IMG/VR virus record: IMGVR_UViG_3300030616_000028
Span: 1 to 55,412 of that record
Source of the DNA: a virus
DNA length: 55,412 nucleotides
Strand: one strand, 5' to 3'
In this document: positions 31,233 through 38,339 of the stretch, piece by piece
How positions within the stretch are numbered: the first letter of the stretch is position 1
Layout: each line of letters opens with the position of its first letter
Program-made: the position numbers and the translations under genes
The notes under the pieces: generated by a model
Databases searched by the model: none
What the model was told of the DNA's origin: nothing
What the model saw: only the letters and a program-made list of their open reading frames with translations

Positions 31233-31768
31233 CCCACGACGACCTCATCAAGCACGCTCGCCGCTGGCTCCTTCGGCCCTTCCGCAGGAACGATTCGTGG
31301 GCGACGAACCGCGGCGCGTGCTCGCTCGTGATCACGGATATGACTAGCGCGAGCAGAGAGACACCGGACGCGATCGGCTGGTACGGGGGCAACTCGGTGC
31401 TCGTCGAGTGCAAGGCCAGCATCTCGGACTTCAAGGCGGACCAGCGGAAGTTCTTTCGGCGCGACCCCGAGTACGGCGTGGGCGACTGGCGATACTACCT
31501 CACCCCGAAAGGACTCCTTCAGGTCGGTCAGCTCCCCGATGGGTGGGGACTCCTCGAGGCCTCGGACACGGGGAGGATCTTCGTGCGGCGTCTCTCCGAG
31601 AAGTTCACGGTCAGCATTCGCGACGAGCGCCACATCCTGCTCTCGCTCATCAGGCGGCTGGACGTGAAGTCGGACGGGAAGCACGTCAAGATCCGGGCCT
31701 ACGCTATCGACGACGGTCGGCCCCCTCGGGCGACGGCCGTCCTAAACCGGAAGCGGACGGCCGAGTGA
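31229..31768 (+). CDS. PD-(D/E)XK nuclease-like protein
   Basis: 179 residues from a GTG overlapping the previous stop. TPDAIGWYGGNSVLVECKAS followed by ISDFKADQRKFFR has the D-x(n)-E-x-K motif (PDAIG...LVECK) and the S-x-x-D-F-x-x-D-x-R pattern of small restriction-like or MmcB-type DNA-repair nucleases. The next strand YYLTPKGLLQ fits the fold. A role in DNA repair or restriction is inferred; the target is unknown. Confidence 0.7.
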   Translation: MTHDDLIKHARRWLLRPFRRNDSWATNRGACSLVITDMTSASRETPDAIGWYGGNSVLVECKASISDFKADQRKFFRRDPEYGVGDWRYYLTPKGLLQVGQLPDGWGLLEASDTGRIFVRRLSEKFTVSIRDERHILLSLIRRLDVKSDGKHVKIRAYAIDDGRPPRATAVLNRKRTAE

Positions 31769-31780
31769 TGGTGTCTATAC

Positions 31781-31808
31781 TTGACGGCCGCTGCGGCTCT
31801 GGCATGAT
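31781..31808 (+). promoter_or_regulatory. promoter for the lipoprotein gene
   Basis: TTGACG (31781-31786), a 16-bp spacer and CATGAT (31803-31808), in the 87-bp gap before ATG 31856. TGTCTATAC (31772-31780) abuts the -35 and recurs at 32353, so it may be an operator. Confidence 0.5.
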
Positions 31809-31855
31809 GGAGGCATCCGATGGGAATCCGTAACACCAGCAGACAGGAGGAGGAG

Positions 31856-32269
31856 ATGAGGATCACGTGGAGGACCCTCGTCGGCATCCTGGTCTTGGCC
31901 CTGCTCGCGGTCGTGCTGATCGCGTGCGGGGCGGAGGACCCGAAGCCGACCGACGAGAAGGCGAAGGTGGACGCCGGCAAGAAGGCGCTGGCCCCCGCCG
32001 CGGCTCCCGAAGTGAAGCCGCAGCCGAAGGACGTCAAGGAGACCGTTCCGACCAGCGTGGACAAGGACACGGGGAAGCCGCAGGCGGCTCTCGGTGCCGA
32101 CGTGCTCGAGTGCTTCACGGTACGCGCTGCGGCGCTGTCCGAACGTAGCTCGTTGTCCGTACTGAGAAGCAACTACCAGAGCGAGGAAACACCGGAGCCG
32201 GAAGTCGTACTGCTCTGGCGCAACGTGCGCTCGGCCAGCTCCCCGATCCATCGGTGGATTCGAGCTTAG
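31856..32269 (+). CDS. phage-encoded lipoprotein
   Basis: ATG 31856 follows GGAGGAGGAG; an upstream ATG at 31820 lacks a site. The 137-residue product has a lipoprotein signal: RITWRTLVGILVLALLAVVL then IAC, with lipobox L-I-A-C and Cys24 as the lipidated residue. After a Lys/Pro/Ala-rich linker (about 25-75) comes a short C-terminal region with no recognised fold. Its own promoter and surface location suggest a cargo gene such as superinfection exclusion or an o-spanin-like component. The function is not evident. Confidence 0.6.
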   Translation: MRITWRTLVGILVLALLAVVLIACGAEDPKPTDEKAKVDAGKKALAPAAAPEVKPQPKDVKETVPTSVDKDTGKPQAALGADVLECFTVRAAALSERSSLSVLRSNYQSEETPEPEVVLLWRNVRSASSPIHRWIRA

Positions 32270-32312
32270 TGAGAGCACCCGAGTCCGCCCCTCCCATACC
32301 CGACGATCCCAC

Positions 32313-32342
32313 TTGACACCGACCGAACCCCACGCGTATATA
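32313..32342 (+). promoter_or_regulatory. sigma70-type promoter for the RHH / small-terminase operon
   Basis: TTGACA (32313-32318) is a perfect -35. An 18-bp spacer separates it from TATATA (32337-32342). The predicted start near 32349 lies just upstream of ATG 32352, so the leader is almost absent unless the start is further upstream. Confidence 0.6.
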
Positions 32343-32351
32343 CAGGGGGTG

Positions 32352-32555
32352 ATGTCTATACGCGAACGGGTCCGAACGAAGCAGCTCAACATCCGGGTCA
32401 CGCCCGAGGAGCTGGACACGTTCAAGAAGGCAGCGGAGCAGAACAACGTCTCCGTGACCGAGCTCGTCGTCCAGGCGACCCTCGACAAGATCAACGACGA
32501 ACGGATGGTGTTCAAGGGAACGCTGCGCCGCATGCGGGAGGCAGGGGAGATATGA
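32352..32555 (+). CDS. ribbon-helix-helix transcriptional regulator
   Basis: 67 residues. TKQLNIRVTPEELDTFKKAA, then EQNNVSVTELVVQATLDKI, is a textbook RHH: beta strand QLNIRVT, helix 1, the N-x-S-V-T-E-L turn and helix 2. RHH dimers insert the strand in the major groove. GGGGGTG precedes the ATG. It starts right at a promoter and its first codons contain TGTCTATAC, also found upstream, so autoregulation is plausible. Confidence 0.7.
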   Translation: MSIRERVRTKQLNIRVTPEELDTFKKAAEQNNVSVTELVVQATLDKINDERMVFKGTLRRMREAGEI

Positions 32556-33229
32556 CCGCGAAGAAGAAGACCAAGGCCCCGAAGAAAACTGGCGGTTCGG
32601 CCAAACCGACATCGAAGGGACGGGTTACCAAAACAGGGCGCAAGCCAGATCCAAAGGCGGCGAAGAAAAAATCGGCACCGCAGCGGCGGAAGAAGTCCCC
32701 GAACATCAAGGCCGAGACGTACAACGCGCTCCAGACGGCGTACTTCGAGAGGCAGTCCATCGAGGGTGCGGCGAAGACGGTGGGCGTGACGAAGAACACC
32801 GCCCGATACTACATCGACGGACCAGGCAAGCCCGAGGTCGGGATGGTGCCGATCAAGCAGCTCTGGCTCGACGTGCAGATGGAGGCGCAGGAGAAGCGGC
32901 AAATGACGCTGCTGCGGTTCCACGAGGAGCAGACGAAGGAGCTGGAGGAGGTCCTCAATACCGTGTCGGCCGAGTTGAAGCTCATCCGTGCCTCCGTGCT
33001 GCGGCGGGTCAAGCGGTTCAAGGACAGCGGCGGGGTAGACATCGAGACGGGCGCGAGCCTCGGTCAGGCGCTCAAGAGCTACGAGCGCGTTTCGCGTCTG
33101 ATGGAGCGGTTCCTCGGCGCACCGGACGCAACGCTCGAGCACCGCGGTGAGGACAGGTACCGGCACTGGACCGACGAGGAGATCGTCGAGTTCGCCGAGA
33201 CGGGGAAGCTCCCCGATCATGCGAGGTGA
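32552..33229 (+). CDS. HTH protein, candidate small terminase subunit
   Basis: 225 residues. A lysine-rich tail (1-50) precedes a helix-turn-helix (NALQTAYFERQSIEGAAKTV, GVTKNTARYYIDG), then a long helical region (KELEEVLNTVSAELKLIRAS) able to oligomerise, and a C-terminal HWTDEEIVEFAETGKLP of the kind that ends many TerS proteins. TerS recognises phage DNA and loads it on TerL. It lies 6 kb from terL, farther than usual, so a separate DNA-binding role is possible. Confidence 0.45.
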   Translation: MTAKKKTKAPKKTGGSAKPTSKGRVTKTGRKPDPKAAKKKSAPQRRKKSPNIKAETYNALQTAYFERQSIEGAAKTVGVTKNTARYYIDGPGKPEVGMVPIKQLWLDVQMEAQEKRQMTLLRFHEEQTKELEEVLNTVSAELKLIRASVLRRVKRFKDSGGVDIETGASLGQALKSYERVSRLMERFLGAPDATLEHRGEDRYRHWTDEEIVEFAETGKLPDHAR

Positions 33230-33471
33230 TGATGAGCAAGCACATCCAGCTACTCGACGCGGCGCTCGGGGTGACTACGTCGCAACGCGGGAGCGAGTGT
33301 CAGGCCGATGCGGATAGCCTCCCTGGCTCCCCGCCTATCGGGACTGGGATCAACGGGGAGACGGCCCGTGCGGACCTGTACGCGCACCTCCTAATCGACG
33401 TCGTGCTGTCCAACCCTGGTGAAGGGTACGGGGACATCATCGCGCGACTGATTCGGGAGGAGGTCCGATGA
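33226..33471 (+). CDS. unknown 81-residue protein
   Basis: It starts at an ATGATGATG overlapping the previous stop, so the exact start is uncertain by two codons. The C-terminal half is helical (RADLYAHLLIDVVLSNPGEG). It overlaps the next gene by ATGA. No family recognised. Confidence 0.4.
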   Translation: MMMSKHIQLLDAALGVTTSQRGSECQADADSLPGSPPIGTGINGETARADLYAHLLIDVVLSNPGEGYGDIIARLIREEVR

Positions 33472-33683
33472 CCTCGATCCCAATGCCGCCCGTAGTTGCC
33501 TCGGAGGACGTCCCAGAGGGCTGTGTACTCCTCGTGAGCGGGCTTCGGGAGTATTCCCCTGGGGAGGGAGATACACCGAACCACGAGGTTCCTGGGACTC
33601 GCTACGAGGACGAGGACGGGAGGGAGAAGGTGCTCGGCTTCCTCGATGCGGCGAGGGCCATCGACTGCGGTGTGGGGAGGTGA
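33468..33683 (+). CDS. unknown 71-residue protein, last before the repeat array
   Basis: ATGA overlap upstream and GGGAGGAGG site. The sequence is mixed (EDVPEGCVLLVSGLREYSPG, REKVLGFLDAARAIDCGVG). Its stop directly abuts the first unit of the tandem array. Confidence 0.4.
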   Translation: MTSIPMPPVVASEDVPEGCVLLVSGLREYSPGEGDTPNHEVPGTRYEDEDGREKVLGFLDAARAIDCGVGR

Positions 33684-34522
33684 GAGATCTTGGGAGCATT
33701 GAGACAAGTTGCTCAGTCCGCGTCAGTATCCCCGTTCCGGGGAGCTTCGTCGGTTCTGGCCGGCGGCGCGGGCGCGGGGACTGAGGGAACTTGGGCGTGG
33801 TGTTACAGTACGGACAATTCCGTACAGTATCCCACTACGAGGGCGGTTCAGCGCGGCTCGGCGCTTTGGGCGCAGCGCGGTAGTGAGGGATCTTGAGGGC
33901 ATTGAGGACAGTGTTCCAGGTTGGCACAGTATCCCCGCGCTCGGGGGGCGTAGCGCGGCCTGGCCTCCTCGGACCCGTGCGGGGGTGGGGGATACTGAGG
34001 ACAGTGGGACAATACCCTCAGGTTGCTACAGTATCCCGCGGCTCGGGGGTCCTCCGGGGGCCTTCTCCTCCTGAATCAGCGGCGCGGTGTCGCGCACTGA
34101 GGGATCTTGAGCAGGGTGAACAAGGTGGCTCAATGGCCCACGCCGAGGGCGGTCCTCCGGGGGTGGCTCGCCGGGAACCTGGGAGGGACTGTCGGATCTT
34201 GAGGTCATTGAGACAATGCCTCCAGGTTGCTACAGTACCCGGCCCATCGCTCGCCTCGGCGCGGCCTGGCCTCCTCGGAGAGCGGAGGAAGTGCAGCGGA
34301 TTGAGGGAAACTGGACAGGGTGTACAGGCTGCGACAGTATCCCCCAAACCCGAGGACCCGAGAGGGCAGATTCTCCCCGAAGCCGCTCGGCGGGGTGAGG
34401 GACTGAGGGCCACTGTAGGGACTGTCTCAATGGTGACAGTCCGCGACAGGATCTTCCAGGGGCGCGAGGAGGCTCGTGGTTCGTCGGAGGGTCCGGGGGG
34501 ATAGCCCAGGGAGGGGCAGAGG
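33684..34522 (+). repeat. ~102-bp-period tandem array of eight units, apparently non-coding
   Basis: Each unit has a ~48-bp core resembling GGATCTTGAGG...TTGAGA-N17-TACAGTATCCC and a GC-rich ~54-bp remainder. The core starts at 33685, 33786, 33888, 33990, ~34102, 34194, ~34297 and ~34399. The CAGTATCCC tail or its counterpart lies at 33724, 33825, 33927, 34029, 34131, 34233, 34335 and 34447, exactly 102 bp apart from unit 2 to 7. In unit 6 the core is TTGAGA-N17-TACAGT with TGC before the -10, a good extended -10 promoter. CATTG-aga-CAATG (unit 6) and GTACGG-acaatt-CCGTAC (unit 2) are dyads. Unit spacers also resemble each other (CCTGGCCTCCTCGGA in units 3 and 6). A 203-codon frame with TTG start crosses units 3-8, giving degenerate 34-residue repeats with atypical codons. 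Confidence 0.75.
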
Positions 34523-35689
34523 GTGAACAACGAAGGAACAGCCTGCAGCGAGGCCCAGGCGAGGAACCAGGACGGGGTCATAGGCGAGGCCGAGCTACTC
34601 GACCGCCTTCGCTCGGCCAAGCGCGTCTTCCTCCTCGAGCCGCAGTACGGTCGGAAGTATCTGCCGCTGGGCCTGGCCAAGATCGCGACCTTCGTCAAGC
34701 AGAACGGCGGCCGGGTCTGGTTCGGGCGGAAGTACCTCGGCCCCCCGGTCGACCTCATCTGTGCCACCTCGCTGTTCACCTACGACTCCGCGAAGGTCCT
34801 CGCCTCGCTACGTAGCGCCGGCTCAGTAGCGAAGGACACGCCCATCATCGCGGGAGGGATCTACGCCTCGCTCATGTGGCGCCACCTCCTCTCAGAGATG
34901 GGCGACCGCGTCCTCGTCTTCCGAGGGTTCTCGAAGGTCCTCGACGAGCTCGTCCCCGACTACTCGTTGCGGTGGGGGATGGAGAAACCGTGGCCGTCGT
35001 TCTCGTTCACCTTCACGAGCCGCGGCTGCCCGAACCGCTGCGCGTACTGCGCCGTGTGGAGGATAGAGCAGGAGCCGTGGATCAACCCGCGCTGGCGCGA
35101 CCACATCCTACTCGAAAAGCCGTGCGCGATGATCTCCGACAACAACTTGAGCGCGGCTCCTCCCGAGCACCTGTACGCCGTGCTCGACTTCCTCGAGAAG
35201 ACGCAGCGGAAGGTGGTCTTCGACAACGGCTTCGACGTGAAGCACATCACCGACGAGATGGCCGCGCGCCTCGCACGTCTCCGCTTCGTCCGCACGGGGA
35301 TGAGGACAGCCTTCGACCGCATCGAGGAGGACGGCACATTTCAGATCGCAATCGAGCGGCTCATCGCCGCCGGCGTGAAGGCCTCCGACATCATGGTCTA
35401 CTCGCTGTTCAACTACCGCGACAAACCGCGCGAGGCGATGTACCGACTCAGCCAGATCCACCGCCTCGGCGCGAAGCCGTACCCGACGATGTACACCCCT
35501 CTCAACCAGAGTGCCCCACGGAGGGAGGAGCACCACGTTGGGAAGCACTGGACGTGGCCGCTCGTGCGGGCCTTCCGCGCGTACTGGCTGTTCGCGGGAG
35601 TCTACTCGAAGCACGACTTCGAGGAGTGGGCGAGAGGGCAGGACAAGATCGAACTGAGCGAGGAGGATTGGGCCGCATGGCACGCGTAA
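34523..35689 (+). CDS. radical SAM enzyme with cobalamin-binding-like N-terminus
   Basis: 388 residues from GTG 34523 behind GGGAGGGGC. C169, C173 and C176 in TSRGCPNRCAYCAVW form the C-x3-C-x2-C site for the 4Fe-4S cluster. DNNLSAAP and GMRTAFDRIEEDGTF are consistent with the following barrel strands. The N-terminal part (FLLEPQYGRKYLPLGLAKIA, VDLICATSLFTYDSAKVL, IIAGGIYASL) follows the B12-binding-type Rossmann pattern of many radical SAM methylthio- and methyltransferases. The substrate is unknown. It opens the block that leads to the ParB-like and TAGT-like genes. Confidence 0.8.
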   Translation: MNNEGTACSEAQARNQDGVIGEAELLDRLRSAKRVFLLEPQYGRKYLPLGLAKIATFVKQNGGRVWFGRKYLGPPVDLICATSLFTYDSAKVLASLRSAGSVAKDTPIIAGGIYASLMWRHLLSEMGDRVLVFRGFSKVLDELVPDYSLRWGMEKPWPSFSFTFTSRGCPNRCAYCAVWRIEQEPWINPRWRDHILLEKPCAMISDNNLSAAPPEHLYAVLDFLEKTQRKVVFDNGFDVKHITDEMAARLARLRFVRTGMRTAFDRIEEDGTFQIAIERLIAAGVKASDIMVYSLFNYRDKPREAMYRLSQIHRLGAKPYPTMYTPLNQSAPRREEHHVGKHWTWPLVRAFRAYWLFAGVYSKHDFEEWARGQDKIELSEEDWAAWHA

Positions 35690-36714
35690 AGCAGGAGAGG
35701 ACCGAGGCGAAGGTATGGGGGTACGGTGAGCCGCCGAAGCCGCCGAAGATCATCAACCCGATAGGGCCGACCTCGCCGTGGGTATGGGCTATCGAACCGA
35801 CGCACGGGTGCAACCTGCGCTGCGGTCACTGTAGCTGCCGACTCGACCCGTTGCCGAAGCAGTACCACTTCATGGACGAGGCGACGTGGGAGGCGACCTG
35901 GAAGATCATCGCGGCGCTCTGCCCGACGCGCCGTGTTGACCTCGTGCTCGGCGGTGAGCCTACTCTCCACCCGGGCCTCCCCGAGTTCTTGTCCGTAGCG
36001 CGGGAGATCTCCCCGCTCTCGCAGATTCAGATCACGACCAACGGAACGCAGATCCTCAAGGGGCGGTGGACCTATCGCCAGCTCATCGAGGCCGGGGCCA
36101 ACATCGTCTACACGGATATGTACGGCTCGCGGGAGAAGTACATCGCCCTCGCTCATGATGCGGGGTATCCGTTCTATGAATACTACGATGCGCCCGAGGG
36201 TGCCTGGTCGCCGTGGACCTATCACGGGCCGCGCCTCAAGATGGTCGTCCTCCAAGAGCAACCGGAGAACTGGCCCGAGAGCCGCTTCCGCGCGGGGCTG
36301 ATGGGCACGTGGTACAACCACCTCGATTGGGAAGCCGCAGCACGCTTCGGACTCAAGGAGGTTACGAAGCCGCCCGCGCGCCGCTGCAACCAGCCGTTCC
36401 TCTACGTCCCGGTCGACTCGCGGGGTCGCTACCTGCTGTGCTGCCAGGACAACACGGGGGAGTCGACGAAGGAGAACTTCGGCACGGTCCACGACGGCCT
36501 CGACGGGTTCAAGCGGTACTGGTACGGAGACACGATGCAAGCGGTACGGCGCCGCCTGCGGGAGAAAGACCGGGAGAATGCATCGGACTACTGCCGGCGC
36601 TGCTGCGTCACGTTCTCGCGGTGCGACTTCAAGCACTGGAAGGACGAGGAAGTGAACCACGTCTGGGACGGCGAGAAGTGGACTCGGGTCAGCGACAAGA
36701 AGGGAGCGGAGTAG
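35677..36714 (+). CDS. radical SAM enzyme with SPASM-like C-terminal domain
   Basis: 345 residues; ATG overlaps the previous gene by 13 bases. IEPTHGCNLRCGHCSC places C45, C49 and C52 in the radical SAM motif. GGEPTLHPGL is the G-G-E-P SAM-binding element and ITTNGTQIL the next strand. The C-terminal region has RRCNQPF, LLCCQDNTG and YCRRCCVTFSRCDF, a SPASM/Twitch-like auxiliary-cluster domain. Such enzymes modify peptides or small substrates. Being adjacent to another radical SAM enzyme it probably acts in the same pathway. Confidence 0.85.
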   Translation: MARVKQERTEAKVWGYGEPPKPPKIINPIGPTSPWVWAIEPTHGCNLRCGHCSCRLDPLPKQYHFMDEATWEATWKIIAALCPTRRVDLVLGGEPTLHPGLPEFLSVAREISPLSQIQITTNGTQILKGRWTYRQLIEAGANIVYTDMYGSREKYIALAHDAGYPFYEYYDAPEGAWSPWTYHGPRLKMVVLQEQPENWPESRFRAGLMGTWYNHLDWEAAARFGLKEVTKPPARRCNQPFLYVPVDSRGRYLLCCQDNTGESTKENFGTVHDGLDGFKRYWYGDTMQAVRRRLREKDRENASDYCRRCCVTFSRCDFKHWKDEEVNHVWDGEKWTRVSDKKGAE

Positions 36715-37529
36715 TGCCGAGGAACGACAGGCTGGAGTACGTCCAGCACGGTAGCGTACCGGGCAGGTTCAAGGCCATCGTCGGGAGGACGGGCAAGCCG
36801 GTTCTGACTAGCATGACGGTGTGCCGCTCGATACCTCTCCAGCACGGCGACGTCGTCGTCGACCTCGGGGCCTACGTCGGGCAGTACGCGCTCGCTGCGG
36901 CTCGCCTCCCCGTAAAGAAGGTGATCGCGTACGAGCCGACACCGGACACCTACCGCATCCTGGCTGAGTCAGCGCAGCCGAACCTCGAGGTCGTCAACGC
37001 GGCGGTGGTAGCCGACGAGCGCGAGTCGGTGGACTTCTACATCTCGGCCGGGATCGGCGTCTCGAACAGCGTGGTTCTCAAGCGCGGGAAGGAGAGGCGG
37101 GTGACCGTTCCCGCGGTGAGCTACGAGGAGGCGGTTCGCGGCGCGACCGTCGTGAAGATTGATGTCGAGGGAGCCGAGTACACCTACCCCATCGTCCAGC
37201 CATCGCTGCGTGCCATCATGATCGACTTCCACCCGATACGCGGGAGGAGGTGGGTCGAGCGGGCGCAAGAGATCATGTCCGAGATCGAAGCGGCAGGGTT
37301 CACCCCCGTCGTCGTCCCCAAGTTCAAGAGTGGGTTCGACTCGGACACGGCGGCGAGCTTCGTGCGGGACCTCCCCGTTGAGGGAGGGTTCGAACCCATG
37401 ATGAGCGGCGAGATGTGCTGCGGCTGCGGAGCAGAGATCCGTGGCGATGGACGCTCGCTCTGCTCGTCGTGTTGGGAGTTGTGGTCGAAGAAGCACCGCG
37501 AGGGATTCACCCTTGCGTCGGAGAAGTAA
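36714..37529 (+). CDS. FkbM-family methyltransferase with C-terminal zinc ribbon
   Basis: 271 residues from GTG 36714, sharing one base with the previous stop. DVVVDLGAYVGQYALAAARL (about 43-62) is SAM motif I, IAYEPTPDTYRIL is motif II, and VVKIDVEGAEY is the FkbM signature. The last ~45 residues add CCGCGAEIRGDGRSLCSSCW, a zinc ribbon not typical of the family. FkbM enzymes methylate hydroxyls, often on sugars. In this block a modified base or sugar is a plausible acceptor. Confidence 0.85.
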   Translation: MPRNDRLEYVQHGSVPGRFKAIVGRTGKPVLTSMTVCRSIPLQHGDVVVDLGAYVGQYALAAARLPVKKVIAYEPTPDTYRILAESAQPNLEVVNAAVVADERESVDFYISAGIGVSNSVVLKRGKERRVTVPAVSYEEAVRGATVVKIDVEGAEYTYPIVQPSLRAIMIDFHPIRGRRWVERAQEIMSEIEAAGFTPVVVPKFKSGFDSDTAASFVRDLPVEGGFEPMMSGEMCCGCGAEIRGDGRSLCSSCWELWSKKHREGFTLASEK

Positions 37530-37534
37530 CCAGC

Positions 37535-37548
37535 ACGCCGCACGGCGT
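37535..37548. promoter_or_regulatory. perfect palindrome upstream of the ParB-like gene
   Basis: ACGCCG-CA-CGGCGT lies in the 41-bp gap between the FkbM and ParB-like genes, just before the ribosome site GGAAAGGAAAGG. It could be an operator or a hairpin tuning translation. Confidence 0.35.
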
Positions 37549-37570
37549 CGGGAAAGGAAAGGACAGGCAC

Positions 37571-38338
37571 ATGGCTCAGAGCAAGAAGACCCCCGAGGCG
37601 AGTGGGGTGAAAGTCTACTGCGCGCACGACAAGGTCGTCGACATCACGACCATCGTCCCGAACCCCCGGAACCCCAACAAGCACCCCGACAACCAGATCG
37701 AGCTGCTCGCCAAGATCATCATGAACCAGGGCTGGCGGAATGCGATCACGGTGTCGACTCGCTCGGGCTTTATCGTTCGCGGTCACGGTCGCTACGAGGC
37801 CGCGAAGCAGATGCAGGTCGACGAGGTTCCCATCGACTTCCAGGACTACGCCTCGGACGCCGAGGAGTGGGCCGACCTCATCGCGGACAACCGCATCGCG
37901 GAGCTATCGAAGATGGACAGCGCCGGCCTCAAGGATCTGCTCAACGAGATCGACACGGGCGACTTCGACATGGACCTCACGGGGTTCGACCACAACTCGC
38001 TCGAGAACCTGATGACGCACGACGGCTACTTCGACGCGAACGACCCCGACGCCGAGTGGGAGGGGATGCCCGAGTGGGGGCAGGAGGACACGCGGCCGCA
38101 CCGCTCGATCATCGTTCACCTGAAGGACGAGCAGGCCGTCGAGGATTTCAAGAAGCTCGTCGGGCAGGACTTCTCGGACGGGGCGAAGTGGATCTTCTGG
38201 CCCGACGTGGACATCGACCACGTGCGAGGAGAGCGGTGGGTGTCCGAGGACGAGTTGCCCGAGGACTACGATCCCGACGCGGAGGGCAGCGAGGAGGAGG
38301 AGGAAACGGCCGACGACGCGGACGACCAGGAGGAGTAG
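37571..38338 (+). CDS. ParB-like nuclease-fold protein
   Basis: 255 residues. ITTIVPNPRNPNKHPDNQIE and LLAKIIMNQGWRNAITVS, then GFIVRGHGRYEAAKQM, is the N-terminal ParB/Srx fold with the G-H-x-R motif. EWADLIADNRIAELSKMD follows. The rest differs from chromosomal ParB: no HTH is visible, and the C-terminus is very acidic (GSEEEEETADDADDQEE). In phages, stand-alone ParB-fold proteins beside terminases and modification genes are common, and this fold can bind CTP or act as a nuclease. The exact activity is unknown. Confidence 0.8.
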   Translation: MAQSKKTPEASGVKVYCAHDKVVDITTIVPNPRNPNKHPDNQIELLAKIIMNQGWRNAITVSTRSGFIVRGHGRYEAAKQMQVDEVPIDFQDYASDAEEWADLIADNRIAELSKMDSAGLKDLLNEIDTGDFDMDLTGFDHNSLENLMTHDGYFDANDPDAEWEGMPEWGQEDTRPHRSIIVHLKDEQAVEDFKKLVGQDFSDGAKWIFWPDVDIDHVRGERWVSEDELPEDYDPDAEGSEEEEETADDADDQEE

Positions 38339-38339
38339 C

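Noticed and set aside
33893-34504. 203-codon plus-strand frame across the tandem array (and a minus frame 34018-34779)
   Set aside because: Starts with TTG, uses codons atypical for this phage and simply translates the DNA repeat; unit 1-2 spacing breaks the frame. Kept as a caveat rather than a gene.
33684-34522. CRISPR array
   Set aside because: The period is regular, but the repeat cores are degenerate and the intervening DNA is related between units, unlike unique spacers; no cas genes are present.
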